This document shows positions 1 through 6,221 of a stretch of 6,613 nucleotides of DNA, piece after piece (position 1 is the stretch's first letter; every line of letters begins with the position of its first letter). Where the stretch lies: NCBI GenBank assembly GCA_018065815.1, contig JAGHSP010000041.1, forward strand, positions 1 to 6,613. The letters are read 5' to 3'. Origin of the DNA: Candidatus Sodaliphilus limicaballi (GTDB lineage Bacteria > Bacteroidota > Bacteroidia > Bacteroidales > Muribaculaceae). The notes under the pieces are model-generated. The model saw nothing but the letters and a program-made list of their open reading frames with translations. It was not told the DNA's origin and made no database searches. The translations under genes and the position numbers were made by a program.

Positions 1-114
1 AATAAAATGAACCAGCTTCGTTATTTCGCAAAAGACGAAGTACCCCCGACTTCTCCACTTCCCCAATTCTCCCACATAGACATAGAAGGACGTAACTATT
101 CTGCAATGGAACTC

Positions 115-142
115 CCCGCGCGGATCTCACTGAACTCACTGA
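115..142 (+). repeat. Left copy of short intergenic repeat (CGCGGATCTCA plus 9-bp period)
   Basis: Positions 115-129 read CCCGCGCGGATCTCA, which matches 6367-6381 (CCCACGCGGATCTCA) at 14 of 15 positions in the same orientation. CTCACTGA then occurs twice with a 9-bp period (126-133 and 135-142). The right copy is also followed by an octamer repeated at 9-bp period, though with a different sequence. From general knowledge, phrases of this kind recur in intergenic DNA of many Bacteroidetes genomes without an assigned function. Calling this a copy of such a family is inference from two copies in one window. Confidence 0.4.
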
Positions 143-171
143 TTTTTTCATTGAAAATATAAATTTTGTGG

Positions 172-265
172 ATTTTTTAGACCTCAGGGAGGTCGTAACT
201 TTGGTTAACCGCTGGACGCAGACCTGCGGGCAATCCAATACTCCGTGGGGGATGGTCTAAAAAAT
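172..265. other. Left structured element inside a 12-bp perfect inverted repeat
   Basis: ATTTTTTAGACC at 172-183 is the exact reverse complement of 254-265 and encloses 70 nt. Inside, 209-215 and 223-229 can form a stem (CCGC/GCGG, a T-T mismatch, then GG/CC) with a 7-nt loop. ATCC at 233-236 can pair with GGAT at 250-253, directly abutting the outer stem. Together these give a branched fold. No U-tract follows the outer stem on either strand, so it is not a typical intrinsic terminator. Positions 207-229 resemble 6550-6571 in sequence and fold. It might be a structured RNA, a MITE-like repeat or a protein-binding palindrome; I do not recognise a named family. Confidence 0.4.
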
Positions 266-330
266 TTTAATCGAAATCTGCTTTAACCTGGAAAAAAATC
301 CCTTAATTCTGTTTCAGTGGCCGGTTTCGG

Positions 331-1083
331 TCAGTTGATGCGGCGGTACTTGGTGTAGAGGTGCAGAAGTCCCTTGATGTGCTTGTAGCCCAGCCACGAG
401 AACGGGTTGCGGGCTGTGGCGCGCTGGTAGGCATGGATGATGGAATACTGCGGCAGGTACTTGATGCGCCATCCGGCCTGACGCAGGCGCAGGCAGTAGT
501 CGGCATCTTCGGGACCATAGAAGATCGCCTCGTCGAGCATACCGATCTGGCTCACCGCCTCGCGTTTCATCATCTGGCATGCGCCTATCACGTAGAGGGG
601 CTCGATGCTGCCGTCGGCATCGGTCTTGTAGTTGAACTTGCGGCGTTGCAGGCGCAGGATGCTGCGCAACTTGGACCTTACTCCGGGATAGGCCCTGAAA
701 CTGGGCTGCTGGTTGCCCTGGGCGTCGGTCATGCGGCAAGCGCACAAGCCCACGTCGCTGTGCTCGTCGAGGTAGCGTTCCATGCCCTCGATGGCCTCGC
801 GATTGACGATGGTGTCGTTGTCGAGGATGAGCAGCTTGGCGCCGGTGGCGCGCATGAATCCCTGGTTGCGTGCCGCAGCGATGCCGCGGTTGGTGCTGTT
901 GCACGTGAGCCTCACTTGCGGAAACTCGCGCCGCAAGGCCTCCTGGGTGCCGTCGGTCGAGGCGTTGTCAATCACGATGGTCTCCACATCGCTGCGCTCC
1001 ATCACGGGGAGCAGCGACGACAAGCACTGGCGCGTGGCGTCAATGTTGTTCCAGGTGAGTATTATGATTGACAGTTTTATCAT
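331..1083 (-). CDS. Family 2 glycosyltransferase
   Basis: The 250-aa product is a GT-A fold, GT2-type glycosyltransferase that should move a sugar from a nucleotide donor to a cell-surface glycan or lipid-linked acceptor at the cytoplasmic face of the membrane. The N-terminus has the beta strand KLSIIILTWN, then IDNASTDGT at residues 38-46 (nucleotide binding), the metal-binding DND at 88-90 within LDNDT, and YGPEDADYCLRLRQAGW near 189-205, with ED at 192-193 as the likely acceptor-activating pair. This layout is typical of rhamnosyltransferase-like GT2 enzymes, but donor and acceptor cannot be read from sequence. There is no clear membrane segment. Length is short but complete for a stand-alone GT2. 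The ATG at 1083 begins 12 nt after the radical SAM stop, so the two genes are almost certainly cotranscribed. Long plus-strand ORFs here are antisense shadows. Confidence 0.88.
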   Translation of the reverse strand: MIKLSIIILTWNNIDATRQCLSSLLPVMERSDVETIVIDNASTDGTQEALRREFPQVRLTCNSTNRGIAAARNQGFMRATGAKLLILDNDTIVNREAIEGMERYLDEHSDVGLCACRMTDAQGNQQPSFRAYPGVRSKLRSILRLQRRKFNYKTDADGSIEPLYVIGACQMMKREAVSQIGMLDEAIFYGPEDADYCLRLRQAGWRIKYLPQYSIIHAYQRATARNPFSWLGYKHIKGLLHLYTKYRRIN

Positions 1084-1095
1084 TATTCAGCAGAA

Positions 1096-2538
1096 TTATC
1101 CTAACAGTTTTCTTTTCAATGCCCTGGCGGCATGCATGAACTCTCCCACCGAGGTGAACCGCCCTATGTGGGTAGAGATGAAGTGCCACGACAGGAAGTA
1201 GGACAAGTTGTTGCGTTGCAGTTCTCGCTCCATCTCGCGCGCTGTGAGGTGCGGAAAATTGACGATGCTGTTGCGCTGCACGTCGGTGGGCTCATACTTG
1301 CCCGTGGCCAGCCAGCCGTTCTCCTTGCACAGCTTGTAGAACTCGGTGCCGGGAAATGGCGACACAATGTTGAACATCACCTGGTCCACCTTGAGGCGTT
1401 TGGCCTCGCTCAGGGTGTGACGCACCGTTTCGCGTGTCTCCAGCGGGCAGCACCCTATGAGGATGTTGAGCTTGACTGGCACGCCGTGGCGTTTGAGCGT
1501 GTCGATGGCATCGTATATCTGCTTGCTGGTGATTCCTTTCTTTATGTAGGCGAGAATCTCGTCGTCAAACGATTCCACGCCCAGGTCGATGTAGCGGCAT
1601 CCGCTCTCGCTGAGCATCTGCGCGATGGCAGGCGTGATGGCATCTACCCTGGCCTGGCAGCCCCACACCATGTCGTAGCGGCGCATCACCTCGCACAACC
1701 CGCGTGTGCGCTCCTCGTTCCAGATGAAGTTGTCATCGACAAAACCCACTGCCTTGTAGCCCTGCTCGTGCAGCATGCGCATCTCACGGTCCACGCTCTC
1801 AACCGAGCGCATGGTGATGAGCGGCTTGCGACCGTCGTTGTGCTTGCGGTGCTCTATCTCACGGGCAAACGTGAGGCTGCTGGGCACGCAGTAGATGCAC
1901 TTGAACGGGCAGTTGCGCGACGTGAGGGCGGTGGTGTAGCCGTCACATTTGAGCTTGGGGTTGTGGTAACGCCGCTCGCCCAGCAGGTGGCGGGCGGGGA
2001 ACGGAAGCGTGTCAAGGTCGGTGATGAGGGCACGCTGGCGGTTGTTCACCACCTCGCCCGAGGCGTTGAGATAAGAGATGCCATCGATGGCATCGAGCGG
2101 CTTGCCCGTAGCAAGGGCATCAACGAGCTCGCTCACTGTGGCCTCGGGCTCGCCACGCACCACGATGTTGCGGGCATGGACAAGCGTCTTGCGGATGAAA
2201 TAGGTTGCCCCGGGACCCAGAAAAACCACATAGGCCTCGGGACGCAACTCGTGCACGGCAGCAGTTGCCAGCAGGTCGCCCTCGAGCGACAGGTTCACCA
2301 TCCACACCATGTAGATGTCGCTGTCGTCGCTGCGCAGCCACTGGCGCCACTCGCGGTCGTCGCAATGGTGAGAGAAGTCACGGTAACTCACATCACACCC
2401 GTCCTTGCCCTCCACCACGGCAGCTACGATGAGCTCGTAGATGTTGGGCATGGGATACACCACATGAGTGCAACCCGCCGATCGTTCGGCAGGCCGCTTC
2501 CCCACAAGCACCGGCGGCGTGACAAACGTGACTTTCAT
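1096..2538 (-). CDS. B12-binding-type radical SAM protein
   Basis: The 480-aa product is a radical S-adenosylmethionine enzyme of the class with an N-terminal cobalamin-binding Rossmann-like domain (about residues 1-145; FLGPGATYF at 106-114 and VVRGEPEAT at 126-134 occupy the usual GG-P-H/RGEGE positions). The radical SAM core carries the cluster motif CPFKCIYC (Cys210, Cys214, Cys217), then FVDDNF at 266-271 and LGVES at 319-323, as in BchE-like enzymes. PFPGTEFYK near 394-402 is also typical. The canonical B12 ligand motif DxHxxG is not seen, so cobalamin may bind base-off without a His ligand or not at all. No SPASM cysteine cluster is present. Such proteins methylate or rearrange unactivated carbons; the substrate is unknown. 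It follows pyrH by 54 nt with no terminator between, has an A-rich leader, and is followed by a glycosyltransferase, suggesting glycan or lipid modification (inference). Confidence 0.85.
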   Translation of the reverse strand: MKVTFVTPPVLVGKRPAERSAGCTHVVYPMPNIYELIVAAVVEGKDGCDVSYRDFSHHCDDREWRQWLRSDDSDIYMVWMVNLSLEGDLLATAAVHELRPEAYVVFLGPGATYFIRKTLVHARNIVVRGEPEATVSELVDALATGKPLDAIDGISYLNASGEVVNNRQRALITDLDTLPFPARHLLGERRYHNPKLKCDGYTTALTSRNCPFKCIYCVPSSLTFAREIEHRKHNDGRKPLITMRSVESVDREMRMLHEQGYKAVGFVDDNFIWNEERTRGLCEVMRRYDMVWGCQARVDAITPAIAQMLSESGCRYIDLGVESFDDEILAYIKKGITSKQIYDAIDTLKRHGVPVKLNILIGCCPLETRETVRHTLSEAKRLKVDQVMFNIVSPFPGTEFYKLCKENGWLATGKYEPTDVQRNSIVNFPHLTAREMERELQRNNLSYFLSWHFISTHIGRFTSVGEFMHAARALKRKLLG

Positions 2539-2592
2539 CGAGTCTTCTTTTAGTTTTTTTGTTATTTATCCAGAGTTTCTAGCGACCTTAAC

Positions 2593-3303
2593 TCAATACA
2601 CCACGGTACCTATCTTCTCGCCGGCGAGGACCTTGCGCAGGTTGCCCACTACATCCATGTTGAACACGTGGATGGGCAGGTTGTTCTCCTTGCACATGAT
2701 GGTTGCAGTCATGTCCATCACCTTGAGATTGCGCTCATAAACCTCGTCATAGCTGATGCGGTCAAACTTGGTCGCAGTGGGATCCTTCTCGGGGTCGGCA
2801 GTGTAGATGCCGTCCACGCGTGTGCCCTTGAGCATGACGTCGGCCTCAACCTCGATGCCACGCAGCGCCGAACCGGTGTCGGTGGTGAAGAAGGGGTTGC
2901 CTGTGCCACACGACATGATGGCCACCTTGCCCTGGTTCATGGCGTCGATAGCGCGCCACTTGCTGTAATGCTCGCCTATGGGCACCATGCTCACGGCGGT
3001 GAATACCTGCGAGGGCTGACCCACTGCGTCGAGGGCGCTCGACAGCGCGAGAGAATTAATCACGGTGGCAAGCATGCCCATCTGGTCGCCCTTCACGCGG
3101 TCCACGCCACGCGCTGCGCCCGAGAGGCCGCGGAAGATGTTGCCGCCGCCTATCACGATGGCTACCTGCACACCTGCATCAACGATTTCCTTGATCTGCA
3201 TAGCATAGTCGGCTACGCGTTGAGGGTCAATACCATGGCCTTGTCCGGCCGCCAGCGACTCGCCGCTGAGTTTCAGCAAAATTCTCTTATAGATCGGTTT
3301 CAT
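2593..3303 (-). CDS. pyrH: UMP kinase (uridylate kinase)
   Basis: The 236-aa cytoplasmic enzyme phosphorylates UMP to UDP with ATP in pyrimidine nucleotide synthesis and belongs to the amino-acid kinase fold family. Visible family motifs are KRILLKLSGE at residues 6-15, IGGGNIFRG at 51-59, GDQMGML at 72-78, GTGNPFFTTD at 133-142 and KGTRVDGIYTADP at 159-171, with VFNM at 213-216 near the C-terminus. Length is close to E. coli PyrH (241 aa). The ATG at 3303 is chosen because the homologous region starts at MKPIYKRI. The reading frame stays open to an ATG at 3369, but that would translate the terminator stem into a non-homologous 22-residue extension. No TAnnTTTG promoter is visible between the upstream terminator and this start, so expression may depend on readthrough or a weak promoter. 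pyrH often neighbours frr or tsf; here it neighbours neither within the window. Confidence 0.96.
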   Translation of the reverse strand: MKPIYKRILLKLSGESLAAGQGHGIDPQRVADYAMQIKEIVDAGVQVAIVIGGGNIFRGLSGAARGVDRVKGDQMGMLATVINSLALSSALDAVGQPSQVFTAVSMVPIGEHYSKWRAIDAMNQGKVAIMSCGTGNPFFTTDTGSALRGIEVEADVMLKGTRVDGIYTADPEKDPTATKFDRISYDEVYERNLKVMDMTATIMCKENNLPIHVFNMDVVGNLRKVLAGEKIGTVVY

Positions 3304-3323
3304 AGGAATTGAGTTTTTTTGAC

Positions 3324-3338
3324 GGTGGGAACCCCACC
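3324..3338 (-). promoter_or_regulatory. Small hairpin in the pyrH leader
   Basis: On the minus strand GGTGGG and CCCACC form a 6-bp stem with a 3-nt loop, between the upstream terminator and the pyrH start (20 nt before the ATG). It is not followed by a U-tract. Its GGGG could alternatively pair with the CCCC of the preceding terminator arm, which would make a competing structure. A regulatory role is speculation. Confidence 0.25.
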
Positions 3339-3341
3339 TGT

Positions 3342-3380
3342 AAAAAACGCGGGGCGTGTTTTCATTCACAGTCCCCGCGT
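3342..3380 (-). terminator. Rho-independent terminator after the TPR gene
   Basis: On the minus strand an 8-bp perfect GC-rich stem, ACGCGGGG (3380-3373) with CCCCGCGT (3354-3347), closes an 18-nt loop in which GTG and CAC may pair. It runs directly into a T tract (3347-3342). It sits 28 nt after the stop of the TPR gene and 38 nt before the pyrH start, so it separates the two genes or lets through a fraction of transcripts. Confidence 0.75.
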
Positions 3381-3408
3381 GTATTGTTAGCGTTGTTTAG
3401 TCACGAAA

Positions 3409-4071
3409 TCATTTTCCGGCGAGTGCGTTAGCACGCTCGATGTACTTATCCACGCCATAGTTCTCGGCAAAGGCGGGATAGTTGTCCTTGATGCTCTGAT
3501 AGAGGTCGGCCTCTTCAACATATTTCTTCTGAGCATGAAGCACAGTAGCTTTCTTGCGCATGAACACGGGAGCGAGGAGCTCGTTGTCGTCACTCAGCTT
3601 GATAGCCTTGTCAAATGCGCCTACCGCCTTGTCGAGCTGCTTGAGGTTGACGTAACAGTCGCCCAGCAGTGACTGTGAAGCGGGACCCACGATAGTACCT
3701 GCAGCCGAGTAGTCCTCGAGGTATTTAGCAGCCTCTTGGTACTTGCCCTGCTGATACAGGATGATAGCAGCGTTGACAGCAGCGCGGTCGATGTCGCCGG
3801 CAGCAGCCTCATAGTCTTTGAGAGCGTTTGCTGTGTCATTCATCAGGATGTACTCACGGTCGGCCTTGCCCACCAGTTCAGTTGCTTTCTCCTTGTTGGG
3901 GATGTGAACGAAGTAATAGTAAGCAGCGCCAAGGGCCACGAGGCCTAGCAGTGCTACAGCAGCCCAAGTGAGGACTTTTTTGTTTTTCTCAAGTTTTTGC
4001 GCGGTACCAGTCAGCGAGTCATTAACCTCTTCAAGTGTGGTACGTGCGGGAGCAGTTTGTTTCTTTGCCAT
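3409..4071 (-). CDS. Membrane-anchored tetratricopeptide repeat protein
   Basis: The 220-aa product has a short basic, Thr-rich cytoplasmic N-terminus, one membrane helix at about residues 33-55 preceded by KNKK (predicting N-in, C-terminal domain in the periplasm), and a C-terminal helical repeat domain. TPR-like helix pairs are visible at about 97-122 (LYQQGKYQEAAKYLEDY), 131-161 (LLGDCYVNLKQLDKAVGAFDKAI) and 169-200. The architecture resembles YfgM-like proteins, which in E. coli attach to periplasmic chaperones at the Sec translocon; this is a comparison of layout, not a proven orthology. It has its own Bacteroidetes-type promoter and a terminator after it, so it is probably mainly monocistronic. 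It lies downstream of another TPR-containing membrane protein. A general scaffold role at the inner membrane is likely; the partner is unknown. Confidence 0.85.
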   Translation of the reverse strand: MAKKQTAPARTTLEEVNDSLTGTAQKLEKNKKVLTWAAVALLGLVALGAAYYYFVHIPNKEKATELVGKADREYILMNDTANALKDYEAAAGDIDRAAVNAAIILYQQGKYQEAAKYLEDYSAAGTIVGPASQSLLGDCYVNLKQLDKAVGAFDKAIKLSDDNELLAPVFMRKKATVLHAQKKYVEEADLYQSIKDNYPAFAENYGVDKYIERANALAGK

Positions 4072-4127
4072 TTCTATATGTTCTTTTAATTTTTTGCGTA
4101 ATTATGCAGTAAATACATTTTGACTTG

Positions 4128-4159
4128 CAAAGGTAATAGATATTTGCCTAAAAATAAAA
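4128..4159 (-). promoter_or_regulatory. Bacteroidetes primary-sigma promoter of the TPR gene
   Basis: The minus strand has TACCTTTG at 4135-4128, an exact match to the Bacteroidetes -7 element TAnnTTTG. Nineteen nucleotides upstream lies TTTTA (4159-4155), a degenerate -33 TTTG element. Upstream of that the strand is A/T-rich with an A8 tract (about 4178-4170). Predicted transcription start is near 4122, giving a leader of about 50 nt. Confidence 0.7.
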
Positions 4160-4203
4160 TAAATCACAATTTTTTTTCAATTTTCCACTCATTTGCCCTT
4201 ATA

Positions 4204-4232
4204 TCGCCTTGCCTAACGAGCAAAACGGGCGA
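4204..4232 (-). other. Hairpin after the AraC-type regulator gene, weak terminator at best
   Basis: TCGCC (4204-4208) pairs with GGCGA (4228-4232) and TTGC (4209-4212) with GCAA (4220-4223), with a 4-nt bulge and a 7-nt loop. It begins 9 nt after the regulator's stop codon. Read on the minus strand it is followed by TATAAGGGC and not a U-tract, so it is not a standard intrinsic terminator. Some readthrough into the TPR gene is possible. Confidence 0.35.
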
Positions 4233-4240
4233 AAAAGCCA

Positions 4241-5995
4241 CTACTTCTGCGCTGCGCGGAACTCGGTGGGGGTGATGCCGTATTCTTCGCGGAACAGCAT
4301 GTAGAACAGCTGCCTGCTCATGCCGCACTCGCCGGCTATCGCGTCAATGGTGAGGTTGGGGTTCTCGCGCATGAGTTTCACAGCTTCGCGCAGGCGCAGG
4401 CGGTTCATGTACTTGGTGTAGGACAGTCCGGCATAGTCACGGAACAGCGTTGCAAACTGCGCCCTGGGTATGCCCAGCTCTTTGGCAAGCTGCTCGCGGT
4501 TGAGGCTTGACGCATAGAGACGACGGGTGATGATTTCCTGCTCTATGCGTATGAATGTCTTGCGGTTTTCCTCGTCCTTGGCGGGGTTAGCTTCGGCCGA
4601 CGGCTGCTCTGGAGCCTCGCCCGCAGCGTCTTGATGGGTCTCGGCGGTTTCCTCTTGCGGCACGGGAGCGGGTTGGTGCTGCTGCAACGCCAGGCGAGTG
4701 TCGCTCTGTGCTTGCGACAACATAGCGATGGTGTGCACCAGCGCCTTGTTCTTGTTCTGGACAAACTTGTTGAAACGTCTCACCTTTATTATATAGGCAA
4801 CCAGCGCGCACACGAGCACTGCACCCAGGATGGCAAGAATGGCATACATGCGGCTGCGCGATGAGTAAAGCTCGGCCTCGGTCCTGCTGTCGTGCACCTC
4901 AAACACGGCGTTGAATTCTGCCACTTGGCCTTGCATATCCCTTGCCGTGAGGCTGTCGCGTATCACGTTGTAGCGGTTGAGCGTTTCCAGGGCAGCACGG
5001 TAGTCGCCCTTGCCCTCCAGGGCAACGGCCATCGAACCTAGGTTGGCGGCATAACGCCTGTTGATGGTGTCGCCGCTGTGCACCGCCTCGTTGACAAACG
5101 TGCGGGTGCGCTCGAGCAACTCGTCATATCGCTTTGACTCGGCAAGGTAGCCGTAGATGCCCTGGCTGCGGCCGGGCACGATCTTTTCGAGTTCGGTGAA
5201 GCGGGCGTATGCCTTGTCGGCTTCGGCTCGTCGGCCGGCAAGGGTGTAGAGCGTGGCAAGCAGCGACTGGAGTGTCATTTCCTGTATCTCGGCCTCGTTT
5301 TTCATGGGTTTGAGGTCTTTATCTACTTTTCCCACGAGGTTCTTGAGCCGGTCGCACATCTCCAGCGCTTCGTCATATCGCTTGGCCTTGCGCAGCTCGA
5401 TGGCAAGTCCTTCATATTCGTAGCGCAGGTTGTCGCACTTGCGGCGGTAGTTGCTGGCTTCCATCAGCTTGTTGGCATTTTTCATTTTCTCAATGCCGCC
5501 GGCACGGTTGCCCTGGTGACACAGGCTGAGGCCCATCTCGAAGAGCGCTATGGCTTCCATGGGTTTATTGCCCTCTTGCAGTGCCGCTTTGTGCAGTTTC
5601 TCGGCAGTCTTCATTTTTTCCGAGATTACCCCCGTGGCGTCATAACACGAGATGAGGCGGTGCAGCAGCGCAAAGGTGTTGTCGTTGTCGCCCTGTTCCT
5701 CGGCGGCGGCAATCGCCTCCTTATAGAAATGGATGGCTGTGATGTGCCGCGACGTGTTATAGTTCATGTCGCCCTCCAGGAAGTCAAGGTCCATTGCGCT
5801 CAACTTGTGCCCCTTGACGTCGGCACCGCGCTGGCGCAGCTGACTCATGATGTACTCGCTCTTAGCGGGTTCGGTAAACAGGAAGTAGTACAAACCGTCC
5901 TCGGTGATCATGCTGTCGGGGACTACGGGTGCCGCTTGCAGGCCTGAAACGGCCACCACGATGATAAGAAGCAGCGATGTGAGCAATCTGTTCAT
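4241..5995 (-). CDS. Membrane-spanning TPR sensor with C-terminal AraC-family DNA-binding domain
   Basis: The 584-aa product is a one-protein transmembrane regulator. Residues 1-22 form a signal peptide (MNRLLTSLLLIIVV, cleavage near LQAA). Residues about 80-360 are helical TPR-like repeats predicted in the periplasm (for example HFYKEAIAAAEEQGD near 89-103 and KGDYRAALETLNRYN near 329-343). A membrane helix spans about 383-404, followed by basic KVRRF (stop-transfer). A helical segment (405-440) and a Pro/Glu/Ala-rich linker (441-477) lead to an AraC-type domain at about 485-584 with two helix-turn-helix units (500-521 and 549-572), ending GITPTEFR as in the family. It lacks histidine kinase and receiver domains, unlike hybrid two-component systems with the same ends. 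Bacteroidetes encode many TPR/AraC hybrids; ligand and target genes are unknown. The ATG at 5995 is supported by the signal peptide and a promoter 25 nt upstream. Confidence 0.88.
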   Translation of the reverse strand: MNRLLTSLLLIIVVAVSGLQAAPVVPDSMITEDGLYYFLFTEPAKSEYIMSQLRQRGADVKGHKLSAMDLDFLEGDMNYNTSRHITAIHFYKEAIAAAEEQGDNDNTFALLHRLISCYDATGVISEKMKTAEKLHKAALQEGNKPMEAIALFEMGLSLCHQGNRAGGIEKMKNANKLMEASNYRRKCDNLRYEYEGLAIELRKAKRYDEALEMCDRLKNLVGKVDKDLKPMKNEAEIQEMTLQSLLATLYTLAGRRAEADKAYARFTELEKIVPGRSQGIYGYLAESKRYDELLERTRTFVNEAVHSGDTINRRYAANLGSMAVALEGKGDYRAALETLNRYNVIRDSLTARDMQGQVAEFNAVFEVHDSRTEAELYSSRSRMYAILAILGAVLVCALVAYIIKVRRFNKFVQNKNKALVHTIAMLSQAQSDTRLALQQHQPAPVPQEETAETHQDAAGEAPEQPSAEANPAKDEENRKTFIRIEQEIITRRLYASSLNREQLAKELGIPRAQFATLFRDYAGLSYTKYMNRLRLREAVKLMRENPNLTIDAIAGECGMSRQLFYMLFREEYGITPTEFRAAQK

Positions 5996-6020
5996 GAGTA
6001 GAGTTTTTTGATTTCACCCA

Positions 6021-6028
6021 CAAAGATA
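6021..6028 (-). promoter_or_regulatory. Bacteroidetes -7 promoter element of the regulator gene
   Basis: The minus strand reads TATCTTTG at 6028-6021, an exact TAnnTTTG match. No good -33 TTTG lies at 19-21 nt spacing; the nearest T-run is TTTT at 6048-6045 (16 nt). Predicted start near 6015 gives a leader of about 20 nt. Weak -33 conservation suggests a low-level or activated promoter. Confidence 0.6.
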
Positions 6029-6148
6029 ATAAAAATTTGTTTATAAAATCGTGTCCAAAAAACGGAAATTCCACAAATTAGACGCGTTTTGTCGGAAGTC
6101 ACACACTCTTTTTTACGCAAAAGCCCCACAGCGCGTGCGCGAAACAAG

Positions 6149-6156
6149 TAATTTTG
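6149..6156 (+). promoter_or_regulatory. Plus-strand -7 element TAATTTTG, divergent from the regulator
   Basis: TAATTTTG is an exact TAnnTTTG match on the plus strand, followed by CACCATC, so transcription could start near 6162. No -33 TTTG is seen 19-21 nt upstream. A second, one-mismatch element TAATTTTT lies at 6212-6219 and would place a start near 6225, right at the base of the candidate RNA stem. Either could drive the small RNA candidate that ends at 6360. Confidence 0.4.
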
Positions 6157-6221
6157 CACCATCAAAAGTTAATGCAAAGTTTAACGAATCGTAATATCAA
6201 AAAGACATAGGTAATTTTTCT

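Larger units (their letters stand above)
1..330. other. Intergenic flank without a confident gene
   Basis: This stretch lies downstream of the glycosyltransferase and contains repeat and structured elements listed separately. A small plus-strand ORF runs from the ATG at 7 to the TAA at 160-162 (51 codons, beginning MNQLRYFAKDE). Its last third is translated from the CGCGGATCTCA/CTCACTGA repeat and gives ARISLNS, which argues that it is a chance reading of repeat DNA or a decayed gene end. A small hairpin GAAGT/ACTTC is visible at 37-41 and 49-53. I see no intrinsic terminator directly after the glycosyltransferase stop: the T-run at about 293-299 read on the minus strand has no good stem before it. 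Confidence 0.5.

Noticed and set aside
361..1071. A 236-codon plus-strand ORF across the glycosyltransferase gene
   Set aside because: The minus-strand product carries the GT2 motifs and this is its antisense shadow.
1132..2553. A 473-codon plus-strand ORF across the radical SAM gene
   Set aside because: It is exactly antisense to a gene with clear CxxxCxxC and core motifs. Its translation is rich in His, Ala and Val with no recognisable domain, as expected from the complement of a GC-rich gene.
3304..3369. N-terminal extension of UMP kinase to the ATG at 3369
   Set aside because: It would read through the terminator stem and has no similarity to PyrH; the family N-terminus begins at the ATG at 3303.
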